DNA of 64,000 nucleotides from Bradyrhizobium sp. CCBAU 51765. GTDB lineage: Bacteria > Pseudomonadota > Alphaproteobacteria > Rhizobiales > Xanthobacteraceae. The first letter of the stretch is position 1, and every line of letters begins with the position of its first letter. A program made the translations under genes and the position numbers. Under the pieces are notes generated by a model. It was not told the DNA's origin and ran no database searches. It worked only from the letters and a program-made list of their open reading frames with translations. The DNA lies in assembly GCF_015291725.1 (NCBI RefSeq), contig NZ_CP030038.1, positions 5,879,001-5,943,000 on the forward strand, in the 5' to 3' direction. Shown here piece after piece: positions 16,323 to 24,494 of this stretch.

Positions 16323-18014
16323 CTAAGCCGCGCGGACGTTGGTCAGGAACTTGCCGACCTCGGTCTTGAGCCGGTTCGAGTCGTTCGACAGCATCTGCGC
16401 CGCCGACAGCACCTGCGAGGAGGCCGTGCCGGTCTCGGTCGCCCCGCGCTGCACGTCGGTGATGTTCGACGACACCTGCTGCGTGCCCTGCGCGGCCTGC
16501 TGCACGTTGCGAGCGATTTCCTGCGTCGCCGCGCCTTGCTCTTCCACCGCCGCCGCGATCGCCGACGAGATCTCCGACAGCCGCTCGATGGTCGAGGAGA
16601 TCTCCTTGATCGCACCGACCGAATCGTTGGTCGCGGCCTGGATGCCGGAAATCTGCTGGCCGATCTCGCCGGTCGCCTTCGCGGTCTGCTCGGCAAGCGC
16701 CTTCACCTCGGAAGCGACCACGGCGAAGCCGCGGCCGGCTTCGCCCGCTCGCGCCGCCTCGATGGTGGCGTTCAGCGCGAGCAGATTGGTCTGGCCGGCG
16801 ATGGTGTTGATCAGCTCGACGACGTCGCCGATGCGCGCGGCGGCCTTGGAGAGCTCGCTGACGCGCTCGGTGGTGGCGCGGGCCTGGCCGACGGCATCGC
16901 CCGCCATCCGTGCCGATTCCTGCACCTGACGGCTGATCTCGCCGACCGACGAAGCCATCTCCTCCGTCGCCGAGGCGACCGATTGCACGTTGGTCGAAGC
17001 TTCCTCCGAAGCGCCGGCCACCGTGGTTGCCAGCCGCTGCGAGCGATCCGCGGTCGCAGTCAGCGTCGAGGCGGAGGCTTCGAGCTGAGTCGAGGCCGAC
17101 GACACGGTCTGAACGATCTCGCCGATCATCGTTTCGAATTCGCGGGTGATATTGTCGACACGGCGGCCGCGCTCGATCTTCGCTTCGGCGTCCGCCGCGG
17201 CGGCTTCGTCGGCGGCCTTCTTGGCGATCAGCGCCTCCTTGAAGATCTGGAGCACGTCAGCCATGGCGCCGATCTCGGTCTTCTCGCCGCGGTGGGGGAC
17301 CTCTGCGGAAAGGTCGCCCTTGCCCAGCGCCTGCATCGGCTGGATGATCGAGCCGATGCCGCTGGAGACGTCTCGGACGAGATAGAAGCCGAGCCCAAGG
17401 CCGATCACGACAGCGGCGCCGAGAATGACCGAAACCAGCATGAAGGCATAGGCGTAGCTGTCGGCAGCATCCTGAGCGGCCCGATCGCCGCCCATGGTGT
17501 TAAGCTCGATGTCCTTGTTCAGGACCTCGTCGGCCTGGAGCCCGATCTTGTTGACGGTCTTGGAGTTGAGCTCCTGCGCCTCGCGCGGGAGCTTGCCGGC
17601 CTCCTTGCGCGACAATGCCATGACCTCCTCGGTGCCCTTCTTGTAGTCGTCCCAGAGCCTGGACCACTGGTTGTAGAGCGACCGCTCTTCCGGGGAGGTG
17701 ATCATCGGCTCGTACTTGGCGCGCACCTTGGCGAGCGACTCAGTTACGGTGGCGGCGGTCTTCTCGGTCGCGAGCTTGTCTTCCAGAGCTTCGGCCAGCA
17801 TGTGCTGGCGAACCACGTTGCGGTAGGTGATGACGCTGGCGCGCAAATCCCCGATTGTCCGCACGCTGGGCATCCAATTGGTGGTGATGTCCACGGTGCT
17901 GGCGTTGATCGATCGCATCTTCATGACGGCAAGCAGGCCCATGCCGGCCATCGCAACCAGCAGGAATGCCACGACACTGACGATTTTGGTGCGGATGGAG
18001 AGTTTGGCGAACAT
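16323..18014 (-). CDS. Methyl-accepting chemotaxis protein with four-helix-bundle sensor
   Basis: A 563-residue transmembrane chemoreceptor. It starts MFAKLSIRTKIVSVVAFLLV (TM1), then a periplasmic helical domain of 4HB_MCP type with WMPSVRTIGDLRASVITYRN and MLAEALEDKLATEK. TM2 is AFMLVSVILGAAVVIGLGLG, followed by HAMP (IIQPMQALGKGDLSAEV) and a signalling domain. Its tip (IAGQTNLLALNATIEAARAG) and much of the surrounding DNA match the second receptor exactly, while the sensor halves are unrelated: a receptor with a swapped sensor or a converted signalling end. 4HB sensors commonly detect small organic acids or aromatics; the ligand here is unknown. It lies downstream of the tetronate genes on the same strand, 167 bases from otnK. 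Confidence 0.93.
   Translation of the reverse strand: MFAKLSIRTKIVSVVAFLLVAMAGMGLLAVMKMRSINASTVDITTNWMPSVRTIGDLRASVITYRNVVRQHMLAEALEDKLATEKTAATVTESLAKVRAKYEPMITSPEERSLYNQWSRLWDDYKKGTEEVMALSRKEAGKLPREAQELNSKTVNKIGLQADEVLNKDIELNTMGGDRAAQDAADSYAYAFMLVSVILGAAVVIGLGLGFYLVRDVSSGIGSIIQPMQALGKGDLSAEVPHRGEKTEIGAMADVLQIFKEALIAKKAADEAAAADAEAKIERGRRVDNITREFETMIGEIVQTVSSASTQLEASASTLTATADRSQRLATTVAGASEEASTNVQSVASATEEMASSVGEISRQVQESARMAGDAVGQARATTERVSELSKAAARIGDVVELINTIAGQTNLLALNATIEAARAGEAGRGFAVVASEVKALAEQTAKATGEIGQQISGIQAATNDSVGAIKEISSTIERLSEISSAIAAAVEEQGAATQEIARNVQQAAQGTQQVSSNITDVQRGATETGTASSQVLSAAQMLSNDSNRLKTEVGKFLTNVRAA
16350..17021. repeat. Duplicated chemoreceptor signalling segment (copy 2 of 2)
   Basis: Partner of 14314-14985. 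The stretch 16435-16880 is identical to 14399-14844. Differences begin at 16434 on one side and at 16881 on the other. Confidence 0.9.
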
Positions 18015-18181
18015 AATCGGGTCTCGCTGTATTGGCGCCGGCGCGCGTCGGAATTCTACGAATCAACCAAAGGGAGCAGCACCGACATCCAACACCAGAG
18101 CACTTGTGCAGATGTTAACGACGGCTCCGCGCGAGTACGGAGCCCGAAAGAAATGAACAGGCAGCTAAAAATGCTCTGCGC

Positions 18182-19453
18182 TCAGCGCATGAGCCTAAGT
18201 GCGTCGGAGAAAAACTCCGCTCCGCCGAAATTTCCGGACTTCAGAGCGAGCAGCATGTCGCTTGCGGCACCCACCGCGCGCAGCACCGGAACGCCTGCGG
18301 CAATTTCCACTCCCACGAGAAATCCAGGAATCTTCAACCGATCGACAACGGCCCCCGACGTCTCGCCGCCGGCAACGATCAGTCGCCGGACGCCCGATTT
18401 TACGAGGCTTTCTGCGATATCGGCCATGGCCTGCTCGATGGCATGGCCGGCGGCGTCGCGACCGTGGCGCGCCTGCAGCGCGGCGACCTGATCGGGTGTC
18501 GAGCTCGATGCGATCAGCACCGGACCGTCGGCCAGTCGCGGTGCTGCCCAGTCCAGCGCGCGCTGCACTTCGTCTGCCCGCGCGATGATACGGTCCGGAT
18601 CGAGATGAAGCACCGGCATGATGCGTTCGGCATTGGCGATCTGCTGAAGCGTCGCCTGCGAGCAACTCCCGGCAAGGCATGCCGCGGGTCCGCCGACCGG
18701 CGCGCCTGCATCACTGATTGCCGCTGCCTTGACGCTTCCAGTCGATACCAGAGCCCGTGCGAGCCCAAGGCCGATGCCTGAGGCGCCGACCGACAGCCGA
18801 TGTTCGGCGGCGACGAGACCGATGGTCTCGAGATCACGGTCGAAGACGGCGTCGATGATCGCGGCGCCGATGCCCTTGCCCGCGAGCTCGGCCAATCGCG
18901 CCCGCACGGCCTCCGCGCCGCGCGTGACGGTGGCGAGATCGACGAGGCCGATCTGCGTGTTGCTCTGGCGCGCCAGCACGCGCACCAGGTTCGAATCGTG
19001 CATCGGGTTGAGCGGATGGTCCTTCAGCGGGCTCTCGTTGAGCGGCACGGCACCGACGAACAGGTTGCCCTGGTAGACGGTGCGGCCGGTCTCGGGGAAC
19101 GCCGGTGTCACCAGCACGACGGCTTCGCCGCAATCGGCCCGCAACGCGTCCATCACCGGGCCGATATTGCCGGCGTCGGTGGAATCGAAGGTCGAGCAGA
19201 TCTTGAACAGCACGTGGCGCGCGCCACGGCCACGCAGCCATGTCTCCGCCGCGCGCGAGCGCGACACCGCGAGGCCGGCTTCGATCGAGCGGCTCTTCAG
19301 CGACACCACGACGGCATCGACTTCGGGCAGCGCGAGATCGTCGGCGGGCACGCCGATGGTCTGCACGGTGCGCAGGCCCGCGCGCGTCAGCGTGTTGGCG
19401 AGATCGGAGGCGCCGGTGTAGTCGTCGGCGATGCAGCCCAACGCAAGCGTCAC
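18182..19453 (-). CDS. otnK: 3-oxo-tetronate kinase (four-carbon acid sugar kinase)
   Basis: A 423-residue cytosolic kinase of the DUF1537 family, predicted to phosphorylate 3-oxo-tetronate to the 4-phosphate. The N-terminal substrate domain begins LGCIADDYTGASDLANTL (DDxTG signature) and includes VLFKICSTFDSTDAGNIGPV, the KxDST-like block, and AFPETGRTVYQGNLFVG. The C-terminal nucleotide domain carries RRLIVAGGETSGAVVD, the GGETS ATP-binding motif. It overlaps otnI by four bases (ATGA) and is the last gene of ltnD-otnI-otnK. Its neighbours fix the assignment: this trio plus otnC is the known route from threonate or erythronate to dihydroxyacetone phosphate. The tetronate stereoisomer accepted cannot be told from the kinase alone. 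Confidence 0.92.
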   Translation of the reverse strand: MTLALGCIADDYTGASDLANTLTRAGLRTVQTIGVPADDLALPEVDAVVVSLKSRSIEAGLAVSRSRAAETWLRGRGARHVLFKICSTFDSTDAGNIGPVMDALRADCGEAVVLVTPAFPETGRTVYQGNLFVGAVPLNESPLKDHPLNPMHDSNLVRVLARQSNTQIGLVDLATVTRGAEAVRARLAELAGKGIGAAIIDAVFDRDLETIGLVAAEHRLSVGASGIGLGLARALVSTGSVKAAAISDAGAPVGGPAACLAGSCSQATLQQIANAERIMPVLHLDPDRIIARADEVQRALDWAAPRLADGPVLIASSSTPDQVAALQARHGRDAAGHAIEQAMADIAESLVKSGVRRLIVAGGETSGAVVDRLKIPGFLVGVEIAAGVPVLRAVGAASDMLLALKSGNFGGAEFFSDALRLMR

Positions 19454-20232
19454 GACTTCACTCCTGCGTAAGGCTTGAACCAGGCGAGCCCATCGGTGGT
19501 CTTGCCGCGCGGATTGTATTCGCAGCCGACGAAGCCGGCATAGCCGAGCCGGTCGAGCTCTGCGAACAGGAACGGATAGTTCAGCTCCTCGCCGTCGGGC
19601 TCGTTGCGTGAGGGGATGCTGGCGATCTGGACGTGGCCGATGATGGGCATCATCTCGCGCAGCCGCATCGTGACGTCGCCATGGATGATCTGGCAGTGAT
19701 AGATGTCGAACTGGAGCTTCAGGTTCGCAAGCCTCAGCTCCTGGATCAGATCGCGCGCGAAGCCGAAATCGTTGAGGAAGTAGCCGGGCACGTTGCGGGC
19801 ATTGATCGGCTCAAGCACGATGTCGATGCCATGCGGCGCGAAGAATTCAGCAGCCCAGGCCACCGACTTGTAGAACGCCTCGATCGCCACGCGCTCGCCG
19901 CGGTTGGCGATGCCGGCCATCAAATGCAGCCGCTTGACGCCGGTCGCCTTGGCATAGGGCAGCGCGGTCTCCAGGCTCGCCTTGAGATCATTGAAGCGCG
20001 CTGGCAGCGCCGCAAAGCCCTTCTCGCCGGCGTTCCAGTCGCCCGGCGGCAGGTTGAACAGCGCCTGGGTCAGGCCGTTGCGCTTGAGCCGCTCGCCGAC
20101 GGCCTCGGCCGGATGCTCGTAGGGAAAGAGAAACTCGACGGCGGTGAAGCCGGCCTGGGCTGCGGCGTCAAAGCGGTCGAGGAACGGCACCTCGGTGAAC
20201 ATCATCGAGAGATTGGCGGCGAAACGGGGCAT
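19450..20232 (-). CDS. otnI: 2-oxo-tetronate isomerase
   Basis: A 260-residue TIM-barrel protein of the hydroxypyruvate isomerase-like family, predicted to convert 2-oxo-tetronate to 3-oxo-tetronate. It begins with RFAANLSMMFTEVPFLDRFD and contains AAQAGFTAVEFLFPYE (first metal-binding Glu region), DIVLEPINARNVPGYFLN (catalytic Glu), LQFDIYHCQIIHGDV (Asp/His metal ligands), and PIIGHVQIASIPSRNEPDG near the end, all usual for Hyi/OtnI. The length equals that of characterised family members. AGAGGAACTCC upstream supports the ATG at 20232. It lies between ltnD (15-base gap) and otnK (4-base overlap), so it is co-transcribed and coupled to the kinase. Confidence 0.92.
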   Translation of the reverse strand: MPRFAANLSMMFTEVPFLDRFDAAAQAGFTAVEFLFPYEHPAEAVGERLKRNGLTQALFNLPPGDWNAGEKGFAALPARFNDLKASLETALPYAKATGVKRLHLMAGIANRGERVAIEAFYKSVAWAAEFFAPHGIDIVLEPINARNVPGYFLNDFGFARDLIQELRLANLKLQFDIYHCQIIHGDVTMRLREMMPIIGHVQIASIPSRNEPDGEELNYPFLFAELDRLGYAGFVGCEYNPRGKTTDGLAWFKPYAGVKS

Positions 20233-20247
20233 TGGAGTTCCTCTTGC

Positions 20248-21165
20248 TTATTTGTCGCCGGGCAGCTTGACGCCGGTGACCTGCGCGTACATGCGCGCCA
20301 CCGAAGCATCGTCGTCACGGCCCATGCCGGCGGCTGATGTCATCAGAAACATCTGGAGCGCGGCGGCGGAGACCGGCACGGGGAATCGGGCCGTGCGTGC
20401 CATGTCCTGAATGATGCCAAGGTCCTTGACGAAGATCTCGACGGCGCTGCGCGGCGTGTAATCGCCGTCGAGCACGTGCGGCATGCGATTCTCGAACATC
20501 CAGGAATTGCCGGCCGAAGCCGTGATCACCTCATAGACCTTGCGGATGTCGAGGCCCTGCTTCGCCGCGAACGCCATCGCTTCGCTGGCGGCGGCGATGT
20601 GCACGCCGGCGAGCAATTGATTGATCATCTTGAACGCAGCGCCCTGCCCTGCGGCATCGCCGAGCTCGTAGAGCTTTGCGGCCATCGCATCGAGCGCGGG
20701 CCGCGCCTTTGCAAAAGCGGCGGGACTGCCGGAGGCGAGGATCGTCAACTCGCCTTGCGCGGCGCGCTGCGCCCCGCCGGAGATCGGCGCATCGAGATAG
20801 TGGCGGCCGGTCGCCTCGAGCTGCTTGGCAAGGCGCCGCGCCACGTCGGGATCCATGGTAGCCGAGGATACGAACACGCTGTCCTTCGGCATGGTCTCGG
20901 CGGCACCATCCTTGCCGAACAGGATCGCCTCGGTCTGCGCGGCATTGACGACGACGCTGACGACGATAGCGGCCTCCCTGGCCGCTTCGGCCGGCGTCCT
21001 GGCCCCCGCGCCGCCATCCTTCACGAAGCGCGCGACGACATCCGTGGAAACGTCGCAGCCGGTCACAGCGTGGCCGGCGCGCTTCAGCGAGGTCGCCATG
21101 CCAAAACCCATCGAGCCGAGCCCGATGACGGCGATACGCTGATTTTGTGACGTGGAGGCCGACAT
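20248..21165 (-). CDS. ltnD: L-threonate dehydrogenase-like 3-hydroxyacid dehydrogenase
   Basis: A 305-residue NAD-dependent beta-hydroxyacid dehydrogenase-family enzyme. IAVIGLGSMGFGMATSLKRA near residue 11 is the Rossmann signature, YLDAPISGGAQRAAQGEL is the DAPVSGG substrate block, and GAAFKMINQLLAGVHIA carries the catalytic Lys with the following Asn. In the setting of otnI, otnK and otnC it fits LtnD, which oxidises L-threonate to 2-oxo-tetronate and starts the pathway. A D-erythronate dehydrogenase or a general 3-hydroxyisobutyrate dehydrogenase is a less likely reading. ATG 21165 is used; an open frame continues 43 codons upstream into the divergent otnC leader without similarity. The two starts are 104 bases apart, so the promoters share that gap. 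Confidence 0.9.
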   Translation of the reverse strand: MSASTSQNQRIAVIGLGSMGFGMATSLKRAGHAVTGCDVSTDVVARFVKDGGAGARTPAEAAREAAIVVSVVVNAAQTEAILFGKDGAAETMPKDSVFVSSATMDPDVARRLAKQLEATGRHYLDAPISGGAQRAAQGELTILASGSPAAFAKARPALDAMAAKLYELGDAAGQGAAFKMINQLLAGVHIAAASEAMAFAAKQGLDIRKVYEVITASAGNSWMFENRMPHVLDGDYTPRSAVEIFVKDLGIIQDMARTARFPVPVSAAALQMFLMTSAAGMGRDDDASVARMYAQVTGVKLPGDK

Positions 21166-21269
21166 GCAACTGATCCTTGCGAACGTTTCCCGGACGGCCG
21201 CCCTTTGCGGCGGCTCATCGAACCGATAACACGGCTTGGCCGCGCTGCCAAAGCGTGAGACAAGCAGGC

Positions 21270-21944
21270 ATGACGGCCATGAGCAACGAGACACGGCTGC
21301 GCGAGGATATCTGCCGCTTCGGACGATCCCTGTTCGAGCGCGGGCTGACGCCGGGCTCCTCCGGCAATATCAGCGTGCGGCTGGACAGCGACGGCTGGCT
21401 GGTGACGCCGACCAATGCCTCGCTGGGCTTCCTCGATCCCGCGAAGCTGTCGCGGCTGGACGATCAGGGCCGGCTGCTGTCGGGCGACGCGCCGACCAAG
21501 GAAGTTCCGCTGCACACGGCGCTCTACGAGACGCGTGGGAGTGCGCGGGCGATCGTACACCTGCACTCGACCCATTCGGTCGCGCTCTCGATGCTGCCCG
21601 AGATCGACCCGCGCGCCGCGCTGCCGCCGATGACGGCCTATTACCTGATGAAATGCGGCGCCACCGCGCTCGTGCCCTATTATCGCCCAGGCGATCCCGC
21701 AGTCGCGGATGCGATCAAGGGACTGGCGGGAAAATATTCGTCCGTGCTGCTCGCCAATCACGGCCCGGTCGTTGCCGGCGACACGCTTGAGGCCGCGGTG
21801 TTCGCGACGGAGGAGTTGGAGGAGACGGCGAAGCTGTACCTGCTGCTGCGCGGGATGAACCCGCGGTATCTGTCGCCGGAGCAGGTGACGGATCTGGTGA
21901 GGGTGTTCGGAGTGACGTTGCCGGAGCATGGGCACGGGCATTGA
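21270..21944 (+). CDS. otnC: 3-oxo-tetronate 4-phosphate decarboxylase (class II aldolase fold)
   Basis: A 224-residue zinc-dependent enzyme of the class II aldolase/adducin family. GLTPGSSGNISVRL is the phosphate-binding start, TKEVPLHTALYE holds the conserved Glu, and IVHLHSTHSVALSML (His-x-His) plus LLANHGPVVAGDTL (His) supply the metal ligands. In the tetronate pathway OtnC decarboxylates 3-oxo-tetronate 4-phosphate to dihydroxyacetone phosphate. It is divergent from ltnD-otnI-otnK, an unusual split of an operon often found as one unit. The start could be ATG 21270 or ATG 21279, three codons apart; neither has a strong ribosome site. Without its neighbours it could be read as a fuculose-phosphate aldolase. 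Confidence 0.9.
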   Translation: MTAMSNETRLREDICRFGRSLFERGLTPGSSGNISVRLDSDGWLVTPTNASLGFLDPAKLSRLDDQGRLLSGDAPTKEVPLHTALYETRGSARAIVHLHSTHSVALSMLPEIDPRAALPPMTAYYLMKCGATALVPYYRPGDPAVADAIKGLAGKYSSVLLANHGPVVAGDTLEAAVFATEELEETAKLYLLLRGMNPRYLSPEQVTDLVRVFGVTLPEHGHGH

Positions 21945-21955
21945 TCCCCCACTGC

Positions 21956-22056
21956 TGTCATTCCCCGCGAAAGCGGGGAATCCAGTACACCGCGGCTTCT
22001 CCGCATATCACTGCCGTCTCGGAGTACTGGATCGCCCGATCAAGTCGGGCGATGAC
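21956..22056. repeat. Intergenic palindromic repeat, family A (copy 2)
   Basis: Begins TGTCATTCCCCGCGAAAGCG and ends ATCGCCCGATCAAGTCGGGC then GATGAC, matching 226-330 in length, ends and the TCCAGTAC/GTACTGGA inner arms. The hairpin loops at each end have compensatory changes. It lies between the convergent ends of otnC and livF. Confidence 0.8.
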
Positions 22057-22094
22057 ACCGAATATGTTGCGCTGGCGTGGCCGATACTTCTCGC

Positions 22095-22799
22095 CTACAG
22101 CCCCAGATACGCCTTTCGCACATCCGGATTTCCCTTGATCTCGCTTGCTGCGCCCTGCATCAGCACGCGGCCGGTTTGCAGGATGTAGGCGCGGTCGGCG
22201 ATCTCCAGGCACTCGGCCATGCGCTGCTCGACGATCAGGACGGTCATGCCGGCATCGCGGATGCGCTTCACCGCCTGGAAGATCTCGTCGACCAGCTTCG
22301 GCATGATGCCCTGCGACGGCTCGTCGAGCATCAGAAGCCGCGGGCGTGTCATCAGCGCGCGGCCGATCGCGAGCATTTGCTGCTCGCCGCCGGAGAGCGT
22401 CTCGGCGCGCTGCTCCAAACGTTCCTGAAGACGCGGGAACAGCTTGAAGACGAGATCGAGCGGCCCTTCGCGGTTGGCTTCGCCACGGTAGAGGTAGCTG
22501 CCGAGGCGAAGATTGTCGCGCACCGACAGCCGTGGAAACAGGCGGCGGTTTTCCGGCACATAGGCGATGCCGGCGGCGGTGATGTGGTGCTGCGCCATAC
22601 CGTCGATGCGCTTGCCGTCGAACGTCACCGTGCCCGAGCGCGGACGCTCGGCACCGGCGATGGATTTGAGCAGCGTCGACTTGCCCGCGCCGTTGGCCCC
22701 GGCGACGCAGACGATCTCGCCCTTCTGGACCTCGATCGAGACCGCGGAGATCGCGACGAGGCCCTGATAGGCGGTCGTGACTTCACGCACCGACAGCAT
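22095..22799 (-). CDS. livF: HAAT-family ABC transporter ATP-binding protein, LivF-like
   Basis: A 234-residue cytosolic ATPase of the branched-chain-amino-acid-type (HAAT) transporter family, which imports amino acids, amides, urea or small organic acids. Walker A is GANGAGKSTLLKS, the ABC signature LSGGEQQMLAIGRAL, Walker B RLLMLDEPSQG, and the H-loop position reads IVEQRM (Gln in place of His, as is usual in LivF). It overlaps livG by 17 bases and is the last gene of the livH-M-G-F series. The substrate is set by the binding protein at 25524. Confidence 0.93.
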   Translation of the reverse strand: MLSVREVTTAYQGLVAISAVSIEVQKGEIVCVAGANGAGKSTLLKSIAGAERPRSGTVTFDGKRIDGMAQHHITAAGIAYVPENRRLFPRLSVRDNLRLGSYLYRGEANREGPLDLVFKLFPRLQERLEQRAETLSGGEQQMLAIGRALMTRPRLLMLDEPSQGIMPKLVDEIFQAVKRIRDAGMTVLIVEQRMAECLEIADRAYILQTGRVLMQGAASEIKGNPDVRKAYLGL

Positions 22800-23514
22800 G
22801 ACGATCTCCCAGATATGCGCTGATCACCTTGGGATCGCGGACGACGTCGGCGGGCTTGCCCTCGACCAGCACCTTGCCGAGATCGAGCACGATGGCGCGG
22901 TCGACCAGCGGCATCACGATCTCCATGACGTGCTCGACCATCAGCACGGTGATGCCGGCATCGCGCACCTTGCGCACCAGCGCCACACCGGTCTGCGCTT
23001 CGGTCGGCGTGAGCCCGGTGAGAACTTCGTCGAGCAGCAGCAGCTTCGGTTCGGTCGCGAGCGCACGGGCAACTTCGAGACGGCGCTTCTCGGCCGGCAC
23101 GAGGTCGCTGGCGAGCACGTCGGCGCGCGCGGCAAGGCCGGTGAATTCCAGCACCTCATGGGCCTTGCGGCGCGCCTCGCGCATCACGGTGTTGCGGACC
23201 AAGGCACCGACGATCACGTTGTCGATTACCGTCATGGTCTCGAAGCTCTTGACGACCTGGAAGGTCCGGCCGATCCCGCGCTGACAGCGCTCGGCCGCCG
23301 GCATGCGGGTGACATCCTCGCCGTCGAATAGAATCGAGCCTTGGGTCGGCGGCAGCACGCCCGCGATGAGATTGAACAGGGTCGACTTGCCGGCGCCGTT
23401 CGGGCCGATCAGGCCGACGATCTCGCCGCGGCCAACCGAGATCGACACATCGCTGTTGGCGATGAGACCGCCAAAGCGCTGCCAGACGCCGCGGGTTTCA
23501 AGGAGCGCCGTCAT
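22783..23514 (-). CDS. livG: HAAT-family ABC transporter ATP-binding protein, LivG-like
   Basis: A 243-residue partner ATPase. Walker A is GPNGAGKSTLFNLIAG, and the Q-loop region includes RGIGRTFQVVKSFETMTV, the GRTFQ block typical of LivG. The signature position reads LVPAEKRRLEVARAL, a degenerate form of LSxGxxR with VPAEK in place of LSGGQ, and Walker B is KLLLLDEVLTGLTPTE; the H-loop is LMVEHVM. The weakened signature means ATP turnover may depend mainly on the LivF side. It is coupled to livM by a 4-base ATGA overlap and to livF by 17 bases. Confidence 0.93.
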   Translation of the reverse strand: MTALLETRGVWQRFGGLIANSDVSISVGRGEIVGLIGPNGAGKSTLFNLIAGVLPPTQGSILFDGEDVTRMPAAERCQRGIGRTFQVVKSFETMTVIDNVIVGALVRNTVMREARRKAHEVLEFTGLAARADVLASDLVPAEKRRLEVARALATEPKLLLLDEVLTGLTPTEAQTGVALVRKVRDAGITVLMVEHVMEIVMPLVDRAIVLDLGKVLVEGKPADVVRDPKVISAYLGDRHAVGA

Positions 23515-24494
23515 CGCGTTGCTCCCTTTGCTTTCGAACGGGAGAACAGGCTCACCAGACCTTGCGGCAGGGCCAGCGAGATCAGCACGATCAGGGTGCC
23601 GTAAACGATGAGATCGACGCCGCGCCCGGAGCCGCCGATATAGGAGCGGGTCAGCTCCGTCATCGGGATCAGGATGGCGGCCCCCAACACCGGGCCCCAG
23701 AGGGTGCCGATGCCGCCGAGCACGGCCGGCAGCGCCATCAGCAGCGAGAACTGGAAGCCCATCACGCTTTCAGGATCGATATAGGCGAGAAACTGCGCGT
23801 AGAAGGCGCCGCCGATGGCGACCAGGAAGGCGGAGACGGCGGCCGCGCCCATCTTGGAATTGAACACGACGACGCCGAGGCTTTCGGCCGCTTCCGGATT
23901 GTCCTTCACCGCACGCCACCAGAAGCCCCATTTGGAATCTTCCAGCCACCAGGTGACGAACCAGGCGAGGCAGCACAGGCCCAGCGCGAAGTAGAAATAC
24001 GGCAGCTTGGTGCGCAGGAACTGGAATTTCAGCCAGCTGTCGCCGCGGATCGGAATGGTGATGCCCATCGCGGCTCCCGCCCATTCCCAGTTCTGGAACA
24101 GGAGCAGACCGATCTCGGCGATGACGATGGTCGCGATCACGAAGTAATGGCCGCGCAGGCGGAAGAAGGGATAGCCGAGCCCCATTGCGATGAGTGCCGC
24201 GATCACGCCGCCGCCGAGCATGCTGAACCAGGGCAGCACGCCGAACTTGGTGAACAGCAACTCGGTGGTGTAGGCGCCGATGCCGAAATAGAGCGCGTGT
24301 CCGAGCGAGATCTGTCCGCAATAGCCGGACAGGATGTTCCAGCTCTGCGACAGCGCTGCGTACATCAGCGTCAGGATCAGGATGTTCTGGACGTAGACGT
24401 CCTTGACGAACAGCGGCGCCAGTGCGGCGATCCCGGCCAGTCCTGCGGCGATGATGAGGTCGCGGCGGCGCCGCGCTGCAAAATTCTTGTCCAT
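23511..24494 (-). CDS. livM: HAAT-family ABC transporter permease, LivM-like
   Basis: A 327-residue inner-membrane permease. It has the family's helix pattern and the LivM block LSGYCGQISLGHALYFGIGA near residues 55-74, then FFRLRGHYFVIATIVIAEIG and the cytoplasmic coupling loop AVKDNPEAAESLGV. The ATG at 24494 shares one base with the stop of livH (TGATG), so translation is coupled; the open frame extends upstream inside livH in a different frame and is not used. It pairs with LivH to form the membrane channel. Confidence 0.93.
   Translation of the reverse strand: MDKNFAARRRRDLIIAAGLAGIAALAPLFVKDVYVQNILILTLMYAALSQSWNILSGYCGQISLGHALYFGIGAYTTELLFTKFGVLPWFSMLGGGVIAALIAMGLGYPFFRLRGHYFVIATIVIAEIGLLLFQNWEWAGAAMGITIPIRGDSWLKFQFLRTKLPYFYFALGLCCLAWFVTWWLEDSKWGFWWRAVKDNPEAAESLGVVVFNSKMGAAAVSAFLVAIGGAFYAQFLAYIDPESVMGFQFSLLMALPAVLGGIGTLWGPVLGAAILIPMTELTRSYIGGSGRGVDLIVYGTLIVLISLALPQGLVSLFSRSKAKGATR

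Noticed and set aside
14275..18491. Long plus-strand open frames (about 600 and 650 residues) over the chemoreceptor genes
   Set aside because: They are rich in Arg, Asp and Leu, antisense to clear receptor genes, and arise from the GC-rich third positions.
22783..23514. LivG as a non-functional ATPase because its signature reads VPAEKRRLEVARAL
   Set aside because: Variant signatures of this kind are normal in LivG proteins, and Walker A, Walker B and the H-loop are intact.
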